Assembly (NCBI GenBank): GCA_900315705.1 | Contig: ONAB01000010.1 | Location: forward strand, 91,143 to 155,142 | Direction: 5' to 3' | Length of the DNA stretch: 64,000 bases | DNA from: an uncultured Bacteroidales bacterium | Lineage (GTDB): Bacteria; Bacteroidota; Bacteroidia; Bacteroidales; WCHB1-69 | Part shown: in pieces, positions 57,227 to 64,000 of the stretch | Layout: every line of letters begins with the position of its first letter | Numbering within the stretch: position 1 is the first letter of the stretch | Made by a program: the position numbers and the translations under genes | The notes under the pieces: model-generated | What the model was told of the DNA's origin: nothing | Database searches by the model: none | Seen by the model: only the letters and a program-made list of their open reading frames with translations

Positions 57227-57295
57227 CCACGAATTACACGAATTACACGAATGGGTCCACTAATTGCACAAATTACACGAATTACACCAAAGCCA
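57227..57295. repeat. ACGAATTAC microrepeat array, upstream copy
   Basis: Five or six imperfect copies of a 9-12 base unit (CACGAATTACACGAATTACA). The complementary form (TTCGTGTAATTCGTG) lies at 57385-57415 and a third group at 57885-57905, so three groups flank the GxxExxY and flavin reductase genes. Confidence 0.7.
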
Positions 57296-57384
57296 CGAAA
57301 TGAAAACTGCAAAATCAAAAATATGATCATACACTAAACACCAATAGAAATCTCATCTGCCCTAAAAAACCGCACAATTCGCAA

Positions 57385-57415
57385 ACTAATTCGTGTAATT
57401 CGTGTAATTCGTGGT
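57385..57415. repeat. ATTCGTGTA microrepeat array, abutting the GxxExxY stop codon
   Basis: AATTCGTGTAATTCGTGTAA and one more partial unit end directly at the TTA complement of the gene's stop codon. Confidence 0.7.
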
Positions 57416-57783
57416 TAATAGATCATCCTTTTGTACACCAGACTTGTTTCCCCAAAATTGATCAGAACTCCCACCCGCATCTTGGATGCTTTCAAATAAT
57501 TCAGCAATTGTGCTTGGTGGACATCCAAAAGGTCTGACACCGCCTTCATTTCCACAACAATCAAGTCATAGCAGATGAAATCGGGGACATACTTCTTCTT
57601 TAACTTGACACCCTTATAATAGATGTCCAGCGGCTCTTCGCGCAAATAAGGTATAGAACGGAAATTGAGTTCCATTTCAAAGGCTTCCTGATACACAGCC
57701 TCAAAAAAGCCAGGACCTAAATGGGAATGCACCTCCATAGCGGCCCCCACGATTTTGTATACTTCCTCTTTATATAAAAGCAT
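57415..57783 (-). CDS. GxxExxY protein (PD-(D/E)XK-like)
   Basis: A 122-residue protein of the GxxExxY family: HSHLGPGFFEAVYQEAFEME has the name-giving motif G25-x2-E28-x2-Y31. A PD-(D/E)XK nuclease-like core follows (YVPDFICYDLIVVEMKAV: D68, E78, K80), then HQAQLLNYLKASKMRVGVLI. The catalytic residues are intact. The family is widespread in Bacteroidetes, often in many copies per genome, and its biological role is unknown. It is bordered on the 3' side by an ATTCGTGTA array that touches the stop codon. Confidence 0.88.
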   Translation of the reverse strand: MLLYKEEVYKIVGAAMEVHSHLGPGFFEAVYQEAFEMELNFRSIPYLREEPLDIYYKGVKLKKKYVPDFICYDLIVVEMKAVSDLLDVHQAQLLNYLKASKMRVGVLINFGETSLVYKRMIY

Positions 57784-57904
57784 AACGTCTAATTTTTTTA
57801 AAGAGGAACGTAATAATTATCGATTTATTATGATATTGTTATAATATTTTAAAAAATAAATTATTATAAAATTACAATTATTATAATTCGTGTAATTAGT
57901 GTAA

Positions 57905-58528
57905 TTAGCGGACAATTTTTTCGAAGTCGCTGGCAGGGTGCTTGCAGATCGGGCAGATGAAATCCTCCGGAAGCTCTTCGCCCTCGTACTCGTAGCCGCA
58001 GATGACGCAACGCCACACCGTCTTGCCCTCGGAAGTCACGCCCACAGGCTCGGGTTTCGGCTTGATGTGCTCTTGATAATAAGTGTAGGTGGCTGATGGC
58101 ACGTCTGTCAGCGGCTCCATTTCCACCACCTCGCCCACAAAGAGCGTATGTGTGCCCAGGTCCACCATCTGCACCACATTGGCGGAAATGAAGGCGTTGG
58201 TGCCTTTGGTGACAGCCAGGGTGCCGTTCTTCACGCGCCGGCAGTCCGCAAAATCCGCGAACTTGTCCACCTCGCGTCCCGATTGGAACCCGAAGTGCTT
58301 GAACAACCCGAAGTCGGCCTTCTCGCTGATAATGGAGGCTGTAAAACGCCCAGTCGCTTTGATCATATCGTGGGTGAGGTTTTCTTTATTGACCGTGACG
58401 GAGATGCGGTTGGGCTGGGAGGTCACCTGCATCACCGTGTTGGTGATACAACCGTTGTCGCGACCATCCTGGCAAGCCGTCACCACAAACAATCCGTATT
58501 GGATGCTGAACATTGGATTCATACTCAT
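57905..58528 (-). CDS. Flavin reductase-rubredoxin fusion
   Basis: A 207-residue cytoplasmic protein. Residues 1-150 are an FMN-binding flavin reductase domain (GLFVVTACQDGRDNGCITNT, QVTSQPNRISVTVNKENLTH, FGFQSGREVDKF). Residues 172-207 are a rubredoxin-type domain with Cys 174, 177, 192 and 195 in WRCVICGYEYEGE and ICPICKHP. Such 'high molecular weight rubredoxins' pass electrons to oxygen- or NO-detoxifying flavoproteins in anaerobes. A -7 box TATCTTTG lies at 58560-58567. The stop codon touches an ATTAGTGTAATTAG repeat. Confidence 0.92.
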   Translation of the reverse strand: MSMNPMFSIQYGLFVVTACQDGRDNGCITNTVMQVTSQPNRISVTVNKENLTHDMIKATGRFTASIISEKADFGLFKHFGFQSGREVDKFADFADCRRVKNGTLAVTKGTNAFISANVVQMVDLGTHTLFVGEVVEMEPLTDVPSATYTYYQEHIKPKPEPVGVTSEGKTVWRCVICGYEYEGEELPEDFICPICKHPASDFEKIVR

Positions 58529-58559
58529 AGGGCTTTGTGTTTAATTTTAATTGCAGCGG

Positions 58560-58567
58560 CAAAGATA
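58560..58567 (-). promoter_or_regulatory. -7 box of the flavin reductase gene
   Basis: TATCTTTG on the minus strand, 31 bases before the ATG; bases 58594-58625 upstream are a GAGACTTGAGACTT microrepeat. Confidence 0.45.
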
Positions 58568-58655
58568 CACAATTTTGGCTTATTGTTTGCGAGGTGCGAG
58601 ACGTGAGACTTGAGACTTTAATTTCTAAAATCATTCATAGCAGTGGTTTTGTTGT

Positions 58656-59381
58656 CTATATACCTATATATTTAAAAATCAGATATTTATCAGGTTCATA
58701 CTTATAAAAAAGTCTATTCTCTTTTATAAGCAATCGTATATGGAACCCTATGTCATCTGTTAAGACAAGGGCATTGTGCTGCCTTTTCCATTTTCCTTTG
58801 GAAAAAACATATTCATTACAAGTCAAAATATATTCCTCATCCCCCATTATTCTCAATATAAAATCAAACATACCCATATGGTTTTCACGATACAAACCAT
58901 ACAAAAGATCGAAATCGGTCTTGTTGGCCTTATTATGCTTGCTCATATCCGATTTTGTCATTGCGTATGGACTAAAATAAGGAGGTTCCTCCCCAAGATC
59001 CTCAACGTAAATGTCACGTTTAAATGTTCTATTGAGCAGGAAATTCGGCGCGGAGACAAATGAGAAAGATTGTTTTTTTGTGACAGCCTTCATCTTAAAA
59101 TGAAAACATTCGTCAGATAACACCAAGTCCGTCCCCTTTTGCCGGTATTTACCTCGAGAGAGCATAATGTACCAAAAGAAATCATCACCTTCTTCATCAT
59201 TGTTGAACATCAGCACATATCGGCCATTATGGAAGAGAAAGAATGAAAAATCGAGCGTACCAGAATCTATAATAATAACAGGTGTGGTATTTGGGTAGTG
59301 CCCCGATCTTAGAGTTTGGGACATACTTTCATTCCAAACAAGCATCAAAATGATTAGTATAATTATGGATTTATGATTCAT
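58656..59381 (-). CDS. Exported protein, candidate immunity protein of the Rhs toxin tip
   Basis: A 241-residue protein with an N-terminal signal (MNHKSIIILIILMLVWNESM, cleavage near MSQ). The mature part is unrecognised (TLDFSFFLFHNGRYVLMFNN, EEYILTCNEYVFSKGKWKRQ). It starts eight bases after the stop of the Rhs toxin-tip gene, the position normally held by the cognate immunity gene. AT-rich like the rest of the cassette. The immunity role is inferred from position only. Confidence 0.6.
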   Translation of the reverse strand: MNHKSIIILIILMLVWNESMSQTLRSGHYPNTTPVIIIDSGTLDFSFFLFHNGRYVLMFNNDEEGDDFFWYIMLSRGKYRQKGTDLVLSDECFHFKMKAVTKKQSFSFVSAPNFLLNRTFKRDIYVEDLGEEPPYFSPYAMTKSDMSKHNKANKTDFDLLYGLYRENHMGMFDFILRIMGDEEYILTCNEYVFSKGKWKRQHNALVLTDDIGFHIRLLIKENRLFYKYEPDKYLIFKYIGI

Positions 59382-59389
59382 AATCGAAA

Positions 59390-60418
59390 TTAAAAGGGAA
59401 AATTATAGAAAAACGGGGATGAAGCACTCCAGTAATTTAACCGATAGGCAGTCACCATTGTCTTCAAAGCCTTATAATAATACAAATTAGAAGAATAAAC
59501 ATTATATGTATATTGATATGCGGCATATTCGGAATAGTTGTGATTATAAAGATATCCCATAGTGGCACCCAAATAATGGTGATATGAATGCAAGAGTTCG
59601 TGACCTGCAAGAGCTCGAAACACAACATCATCGCCACTTATCGTAGCTGGGGAAATATGGATATGTGTACCTTTCACAGAATTACCTGTGACAAAACCAC
59701 CTACAATGTAATTTCCCTCAGTTTCAACAAATTGCCATTTGTCATTCATACCAATGTTTTTACATCTGGTTCCAAAGTCGTAAGGTCGACTTGTAATGTC
59801 CACGATATTATAATCGCCTGTTTGGATTCCAAACATTTCCTTATATCGATTAATCAAATAAGCATCATATTTACCAGCAATGCTGCTATTATTGTAATAG
59901 TCGGCAATTGCAACATAGTCCCCATTAGCAACCACCTCCCCTGTCGCAAATTCCTCATAGAAATTTCCATCCCAAAAGTTGTAACCATTTATCGCATCGG
60001 TTATGCCAGAGGCCAAGCCTTCCGTTAAACCGCCGAATAACGCACCTGTAGCACCTCCAATCCACCCGTATCCGAGAGCTGTGCCGAAATCGTTGCCACC
60101 GACAAGGGCGTTTCCTGTTCCCGCAATGAATCCGCCGGCTGCTCTAGAAGCCGCGCCCGAGGCTGCCCCACCCAAGAATCCACCGACACCCGCCGCAGAC
60201 ATAGCTGCACTGCCTGCTGCCCCACTCACCACTCCTGCAATCCCACCAATAAAGGCTGAAAACAGGAAGTCACTCGCACTATTGATATTTCCAGTTATCA
60301 TTTGAGAAATCACATTGACCATTGCACCTATTGCAAAGCCCAATGCAATAAAACTCTCTCCGCTCGGGTCCACGTACTGCAGCGGGTTGTTCAGGCAGTA
60401 GGAGTAGCGGTTGAAGCT
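59390..60418 (-). pseudogene. Orphan Rhs C-terminal fragment: core end plus HExxH toxin domain
   Basis: The frame opens in SFNRYSYCLNNPLQYVDPSG (60418-60359), the hallmark end of the Rhs core, and is cut off upstream by a TGA at 60434-60436; the rest of the Rhs protein is missing. If translated from the GTG at 60373 it makes 327 residues: a Gly/Ala-rich region (20-125) followed by a tip domain. The tip has H258-E-L-L-H262 in RALAGHELLHSYHHYLG and E282 in NYSEYAAY, the layout of a gluzincin-type metallopeptidase. It is probably a silent or displaced toxin cassette that recombines with a full Rhs gene elsewhere. Confidence 0.65.
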
Positions 60419-60942
60419 CTGTGTGATTTTGAATCATCATTTTTGGGTCTAACGTTGTAAAATTTACGAAACAGCACACATTCGTAATATGTATCGATTA
60501 TTTCAAAATGTTTCTCTATTTGTTGCATCGCAGAGAGCAAATCTGTCACTGTAATAACACAACCTGATTTTAGTTTTATTTCATATATAGAGCCTATCGC
60601 TGATCTTAATAGAGGGCGAATTCGGACAAAAGATTCTATGTCTGATAATTGAAAATCGACCTTAATATCTTCCCTGTCATAACTAATCTTTTCGTTACAA
60701 ACATCGTACTCCAATAACGTATCGTAATCGTATAGGAGATATTTAACCAAAACACCAATGGGATAAATGGAAAGAAGAAATATCATATCTATAATTAGAA
60801 GAAGAAATAAAATATTTTCCCATAGTGGATTTGTCCATTGATAATTCAAAATCCAATAAATCACCGGTATCCATACCACCACAGACAACAGGGGAATAAT
60901 TCCCTCAAAAAAAAGATTTCTATAAGATAAGGAAGACTTCAT
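60391..60942 (-). CDS. Membrane protein, candidate immunity protein of a lost Rhs tip
   Basis: A 183-residue protein with two N-terminal membrane helices (IIPLLVVVWIPVIYWIL-like at 14-31 and ILFLLLIIDMIFLLSIYPIG) and a cytoplasmic PH-like beta domain (KISYDREDIKVDFQLSDIES, IYEIKLKSGCVITVTDLL). Its last dozen residues (KSHRASTATPTA) read out of frame through the Rhs core remnant, so the true 3' end was replaced when the cassette inserted. This is the position of an immunity gene left behind by a previous toxin tip. No family assigned. Confidence 0.55.
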   Translation of the reverse strand: MKSSLSYRNLFFEGIIPLLSVVVWIPVIYWILNYQWTNPLWENILFLLLIIDMIFLLSIYPIGVLVKYLLYDYDTLLEYDVCNEKISYDREDIKVDFQLSDIESFVRIRPLLRSAIGSIYEIKLKSGCVITVTDLLSAMQQIEKHFEIIDTYYECVLFRKFYNVRPKNDDSKSHRASTATPTA

Positions 60943-60988
60943 ATTTTACCAATTTGGTCACTAAAAAGTGTACCACTTTTATTGGGTG

Positions 60989-60996
60989 CAAAGATA
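60989..60996 (-). promoter_or_regulatory. -7 box before the Rhs-associated membrane protein
   Basis: TATCTTTG on the minus strand, 46 bases before the ATG at 60942. It is next to a possible IS21-type end (GTGGTACACTTTTTAGTGAC at about 60959-60978). Confidence 0.4.
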
Positions 60997-61032
60997 GAAA
61001 AAAGTCGGTTCATAATTAAATTTATTTCAACC

Positions 61033-61149
61033 TTATTTTTTAGTGGAGAAGTTCAAAGTCTCCTTGACACGGTAGGACTCCCCTGTCATATTGACAAGGA
61101 AAGCCTTGTGTGTCAGTCTGTCGACCAGAGCGGCGCACAGCACTTTGTC
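61033..61149 (-). mobile_element. istB: Remnant of an IS21-family istB gene (C-terminal 38 codons)
   Basis: ALVDRLTHKAFLVNMTGESY followed by RVKETLNFSTKK and a stop matches the C-terminus of IstB-like ATPases of Bacteroidetes IS21 elements. Everything upstream has been lost and replaced by unrelated sequence. Short GTGTACCACTTTT motifs at 60963-60980 could be the IS end. No intact transposase is present in the window. Confidence 0.6.
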
Positions 61150-61237
61150 CTTGATCAAAAAGCAGGGCCTCATTGAGCACACCGGCAGCAAGAAGAGCGG
61201 AGGGTACGAGGCAGTGGCACCCAACGACTAAAAACAC

Positions 61238-61245
61238 TATCTTTG
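61238..61245 (+). promoter_or_regulatory. -7 box of the thiamine pyrophosphokinase gene
   Basis: TATCTTTG, 20 bases before the ATG. Confidence 0.5.
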
Positions 61246-61265
61246 CCGTCCCAAAACAAGCCTCT

Positions 61266-61910
61266 ATGCAAACCGACCTCACCCTCTACAAGACCGTCGT
61301 CGTGGCCAACGGTGCCTTCCCCGAGCGGGGCGACGCCCTTGAACTGCTGCAGCACGCCGAGCACATCATCTGCTGCGACGGCGCCATCGACAAGCTAACC
61401 GCCCACGGTTTCTCCCCCACCGCCGTGGTCGGCGACTTTGACTCTATGCGGCCCGAGAACCTCCAGAAGTGGGCCGGCATCCTCCATCCCGACAAAAGCG
61501 AGGAGTACAACGACCTGCAAAAGGCCCTGCGGTATTGCATCAAGGAACGCCTCACCCAAGTAGCATTGGTGGGCTGCGAGGGACTGCGCGAGGATCATTT
61601 CATCGCCAACCTCAGCATATTGGTCACCTACAGCCGGATGCTGTCGTTGGTGATGGTCACCCAGGAGGGCGTGTTCAACGTGCTGCACCAGAGCGCTACC
61701 CTACCCTCACGGCCCGGGCAGCAGGTTTCCATCTTCACCAAAGACGAACAATTAGCGCTTACCTTCCACGGACTCAAGTACCCCGTGCGGCACCGCGCCT
61801 TCCAACACCTCTGGGAGGGCAGCCTCAACGAAGCCCTCGGCGAGGCCTTCACCATCGAGATACACGGCGAAGGCAATGTGCTCATCTATCGCGCCAATCC
61901 CCAGGATTAG
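61266..61910 (+). CDS. thiN: Thiamine pyrophosphokinase
   Basis: A 214-residue enzyme that transfers pyrophosphate from ATP to thiamine. The start at 61266 follows the -7 box; an earlier in-frame codon would run through promoter and IS remnant. Catalytic-domain motifs are IICCDGAIDKL, PTAVVGDFDSM, EEYNDLQKALRYC and GLREDHFIANLSIL; the C-terminal thiamine-binding beta domain follows (SLVMVTQEGVFNVLH, QVSIFTKDEQ). Length is normal for bacterial TPK. The gene stands alone between the IS21 remnant and a convergent nucleoside phosphorylase. Confidence 0.92.
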   Translation: MQTDLTLYKTVVVANGAFPERGDALELLQHAEHIICCDGAIDKLTAHGFSPTAVVGDFDSMRPENLQKWAGILHPDKSEEYNDLQKALRYCIKERLTQVALVGCEGLREDHFIANLSILVTYSRMLSLVMVTQEGVFNVLHQSATLPSRPGQQVSIFTKDEQLALTFHGLKYPVRHRAFQHLWEGSLNEALGEAFTIEIHGEGNVLIYRANPQD

Positions 61911-61951
61911 CCGATTGAGACAAGGAGGTCATTGTTTCAGAAAAACTACTG

Positions 61952-62812
61952 TTAGATTCTGTCGAGAACCATACGGATCAAAGTCTCCATCTTGTCGTGA
62001 TAGTCGTCGAGAAAACGGCCCGTCACGCGGTTGGCGATGATGAGGCATACCGTAAGAGCATTGTGTCCCAGCACGTTGCCCAAGCCATAGATGGCCGAAC
62101 ACTCCATCTCCATATTGGTAATGCTCTTGCCCTGATAGTGGAACGACTCTATCTTCCGGTTGAGTTCGGGGTAAGCCAGCGGGGCACGCACCTGACGGCC
62201 TTGCGGGCCAAAGAAGCCCGGAGCGCTGACGGTGATGCCCTGGCGCATATCGTGTCCGATGCGGTCGAGCAGCGCCTGTGACGCGGGGGTGCAATAGGGC
62301 CGGGGCAACTGCGCGCTCCAACCTGTCTGCGCCACAAACTCGTCCACCATCCGCTCGTCTATCCATTGGCCGGAGTCGTAAAACCTCAGCACCCCGTCGA
62401 TGCCCAGACCATAGGCGGAAGCAACGAAAGAGCCGCACTCGATGTCGGGCTGCAGGCCCCCGGAGGTACCGATGCGCACCATATTGAGGGTGCGGTGCTC
62501 AGCCTTCTCCTCGCGTGTGGCCAGGTCTATGTTGGCCACAGCGTCCAGTTCGTTGAGCACAATGTCGATATTGTCGGTGCCCATTCCCGTGGAGATGGCC
62601 GAGATGCGCTTGCCCTTGTACAATCCTGTGTGGGTAATCAACTCGCGGTTGCTCTTCTCCACCTCGATGGTGTCGAACATTTTGGAAATCATCTGCACAC
62701 GCCCGGGGTCGCCCACCAGTATGATGTTGTCGGCCAACTCGTCGGCGTGCAGGTTGAGATGATAAATGGCGCCGTCTTTTTGCTGCGGCAATTCAGATGC
62801 TGCGATTTTCAT
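61952..62812 (-). CDS. Nucleoside phosphorylase (uridine phosphorylase type)
   Basis: A 286-residue PNP/UDP-family enzyme; the start at 62812 follows the -7 box. IILVGDPGRVQMISKMFD is the phosphate-binding start, NMVRIGTSGGLQPDIECGSF the central motif, and ITNMEMECSAIYGLGNVLGH binds the ribose. The sequence is nearer uridine phosphorylase than hexameric PNP, but base specificity cannot be fixed from sequence alone. It salvages nucleosides in the cytoplasm. Convergent with the TPK gene, 41 bases apart. Confidence 0.9.
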   Translation of the reverse strand: MKIAASELPQQKDGAIYHLNLHADELADNIILVGDPGRVQMISKMFDTIEVEKSNRELITHTGLYKGKRISAISTGMGTDNIDIVLNELDAVANIDLATREEKAEHRTLNMVRIGTSGGLQPDIECGSFVASAYGLGIDGVLRFYDSGQWIDERMVDEFVAQTGWSAQLPRPYCTPASQALLDRIGHDMRQGITVSAPGFFGPQGRQVRAPLAYPELNRKIESFHYQGKSITNMEMECSAIYGLGNVLGHNALTVCLIIANRVTGRFLDDYHDKMETLIRMVLDRI

Positions 62813-62834
62813 AGTAGTCGTTTTAAACAGGTTG

Positions 62835-62842
62835 CAAACATA
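62835..62842 (-). promoter_or_regulatory. -7 box of the nucleoside phosphorylase gene
   Basis: TATGTTTG on the minus strand, 22 bases before the ATG. Confidence 0.5.
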
Positions 62843-62890
62843 CACAAAAAAACAAAGCCGACCGCATATTTTTTCATTCCATTTCAAACA

Positions 62891-62925
62891 TAAAAAAAGG
62901 CCCCTTTTGAGAAGGAGCCTTTTTC
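62891..62925 (-). terminator. Terminator of the T9SS cargo gene
   Basis: AAGGCTCCTT, five-base loop, AAGGGGCCTT on the minus strand (10 bp with one wobble), then T7. A T run also follows on the plus strand. Confidence 0.82.
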
Positions 62926-62965
62926 ACACTATTATTTACCCTTTTCAATTATCGTCCTGACCACA

Positions 62966-64000
62966 TTACGGTCTGACAATAATCTTTTTGCTGACTACTT
63001 GTCCGTCGGACAAGAGTATTCTGAGGAAGTAGTTGCCCGGCGCATAGCCGCTCAACTGGATCTGGACATATTTATCGTCTTCGGCCTCGACCATCTGGAC
63101 GAGCTTGCCCAAGCCGTTATAGACCTGGATGCGGCGCATATCTTCGCCCTTGATATTCACCACGGTGGTGGCGGGGTTCGGATAGACCGTGAACTCGCGC
63201 TGCTCTGCCACGTGCTGCTCGATGCCGTAGTTGAAGGCAACGTGCAACGTCAGGTGGATGATACTGTCGCAGCCGTCAATCGTGAAGTTCTGGATATCGT
63301 ACGTGAAGGTACCAGAGTCTGCAGGCGTGATCGTCAGGCCATAGCCCACATACTCGTGGTTACGCAAAGCAGAATCCTCCACGAATATCTCGTAGGTCGG
63401 GGTCAGGATCAGGTCAAGCACATAGACACTGTCGCAACCGCTCTGGGTCTGATAGGTGTCGTAATAGACGCCCGCAGTGTCATACGTATGGCCACGCCAC
63501 TCATACGGCTGGTTGTCGCAAGTGGAGGCGTAGGTAACAAACTCGTATGTTCTGTTCACCGTCAGCAGGAGCGTCACCGTGCTGTCGCAACCGGCGGCAC
63601 TCGTATGGAGGCTCTGCATCTGCACCGTACCATAACTGGCCGGAATCGTGTCGAAACCAAACTGTGCATAATGCTCACCTTGGCAGATGGTATCATACAG
63701 CACCGTGTGCGGAGTCGGGTTCACCGTCAGCAGCAACTCATAGATGTCGGAGCATCCATAGCTGTTCGGAATCGTATCGGTGTAGTGGCCGGAAGCGTTG
63801 AGTTGGAGACCACGCCAGCTGTACGGCAGGGAGCTGCTGCACACCGTGGCAGTGTCATACTGGTGGTCAACCGGGTTCACCGTCAAGGTCAACGTATAGA
63901 CGCTGTCGCAACCGGCAACCGTCTGCAGGTTGTCGTAATAGACGCCCGTGGTGGTCAGGCTCTGGCCGTGCCAGTTGTAAGGCACCGCGTCAGCGCAGAG
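62966..64000 (-). CDS. T9SS cargo protein, C-terminal part (5' end outside window)
   Basis: The C-terminal 344 residues of a large surface protein; the frame is open at the right edge. It has at least three repeats of about 70 residues, each with a PY-W-G or similar start, a tyrosine-rich middle and CDSVYTLTLTVNP or GCDSTVTLLLTVN, as in long Bacteroidetes adhesin-like repeat proteins. The final 75 residues are a type A T9SS sorting domain (FTVYPNPATTVVNIKGEDMR, IQLSGYAPGNYFLRI, KKIIVRP), which directs export through the type IX system and attachment at the surface. This shows that the organism has a T9SS. Confidence 0.9.
   Translation of the reverse strand, partial: LCADAVPYNWHGQSLTTTGVYYDNLQTVAGCDSVYTLTLTVNPVDHQYDTATVCSSSLPYSWRGLQLNASGHYTDTIPNSYGCSDIYELLLTVNPTPHTVLYDTICQGEHYAQFGFDTIPASYGTVQMQSLHTSAAGCDSTVTLLLTVNRTYEFVTYASTCDNQPYEWRGHTYDTAGVYYDTYQTQSGCDSVYVLDLILTPTYEIFVEDSALRNHEYVGYGLTITPADSGTFTYDIQNFTIDGCDSIIHLTLHVAFNYGIEQHVAEQREFTVYPNPATTVVNIKGEDMRRIQVYNGLGKLVQMVEAEDDKYVQIQLSGYAPGNYFLRILLSDGQVVSKKIIVRP

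Noticed and set aside
60279-60479. Third-frame ORF of 66 codons across the Rhs junction
   Set aside because: It overlaps both the Rhs remnant and the membrane protein out of frame and has no features.
61173-61265. N-terminal extension of thiamine pyrophosphokinase
   Set aside because: The extra residues overlap the -7 box and the IS21 remnant; the family core begins at the Met at 61266.

Overview
The window looks like a chromosome segment of a gut- or rumen-type member of the Bacteroidales. The evidence is TAnnTTTG -7 boxes in front of many genes, a T9SS type A sorting tail, a TonB-linked outer-membrane protein, NhaD, DUF5618, GxxExxY, DUF1848 and ORF6N/RhuM families, and proteins with the 'Fibrobacter succinogenes major paralogous' (FISUMP) domain. 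Species cannot be named from the sequence. Housekeeping genes are GC-rich; the accessory genes at about 2.3-9.8 kb and 58.6-61 kb are clearly AT-richer.

Layout. 1-0.9 kb: 3' part of a PepD dipeptidase. 1.0-13.8 kb: accessory island with a RhuM-PLD fusion, two related lipoproteins, a five-gene leftward operon (DUF1848 Fe-S protein, methyltransferase-LRR, DUF2971-like/GNAT-like protein, Sel1-methyltransferase, small protein), and a decaying ORF6N gene family embedded in repeats. 13.9-15.6 kb: ettA. 15.7-22.1 kb: leftward rplQ-rpoA-rpsD-rpsK-rpsM-rpmJ-infA-map-secY-rplO-rpmD, cut off from rpsE and the rest of the spc/S10 block. 22.4-23.5 kb: a tandemly duplicated DUF5618 gene. 24-33 kb: two very large secreted FISUMP proteins, one with collagen-like repeats. 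33.2-45.9 kb: HAD hydrolase, ligA, an M3 peptidase, nhaD, outer-membrane proteins, a PpiD-like chaperone and ribosomal protein L25. 46-49 kb: a lipoprotein, pfkA, a sirtuin and another lipoprotein. 49.3-57.2 kb: five-gene leftward operon (two transglutaminase-like proteins, glgB, a MORN-repeat protein, an esterase-LysM fusion). 57.2-61.2 kb: GxxExxY protein, flavin reductase-rubredoxin, and an orphan Rhs toxin-tip/immunity cassette next to an IS21 remnant. 61.2-64 kb: thiamine pyrophosphokinase, nucleoside phosphorylase and the end of a T9SS cargo protein.

Three observations stand out. First, the palindrome CATG is almost absent: I found six copies by eye in 64 kb, and C-ending codons before ATG are replaced by T-ending ones even in GC-rich genes. 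Second, the 4.2-10.9 kb operon joins a radical-SAM-like DUF1848 protein to two proteins sharing one methyltransferase domain attached to different solenoids (BspA-type LRR and Sel1), and may be an undescribed system. Third, the 58.6-60.9 kb cassette carries a promoterless Rhs core end with an HExxH toxin domain, bracketed by two candidate immunity genes.

Small intergenic repeat families are abundant, and in three genes they have been captured as C-terminal coding tails. No tRNA, rRNA or CRISPR array was seen.
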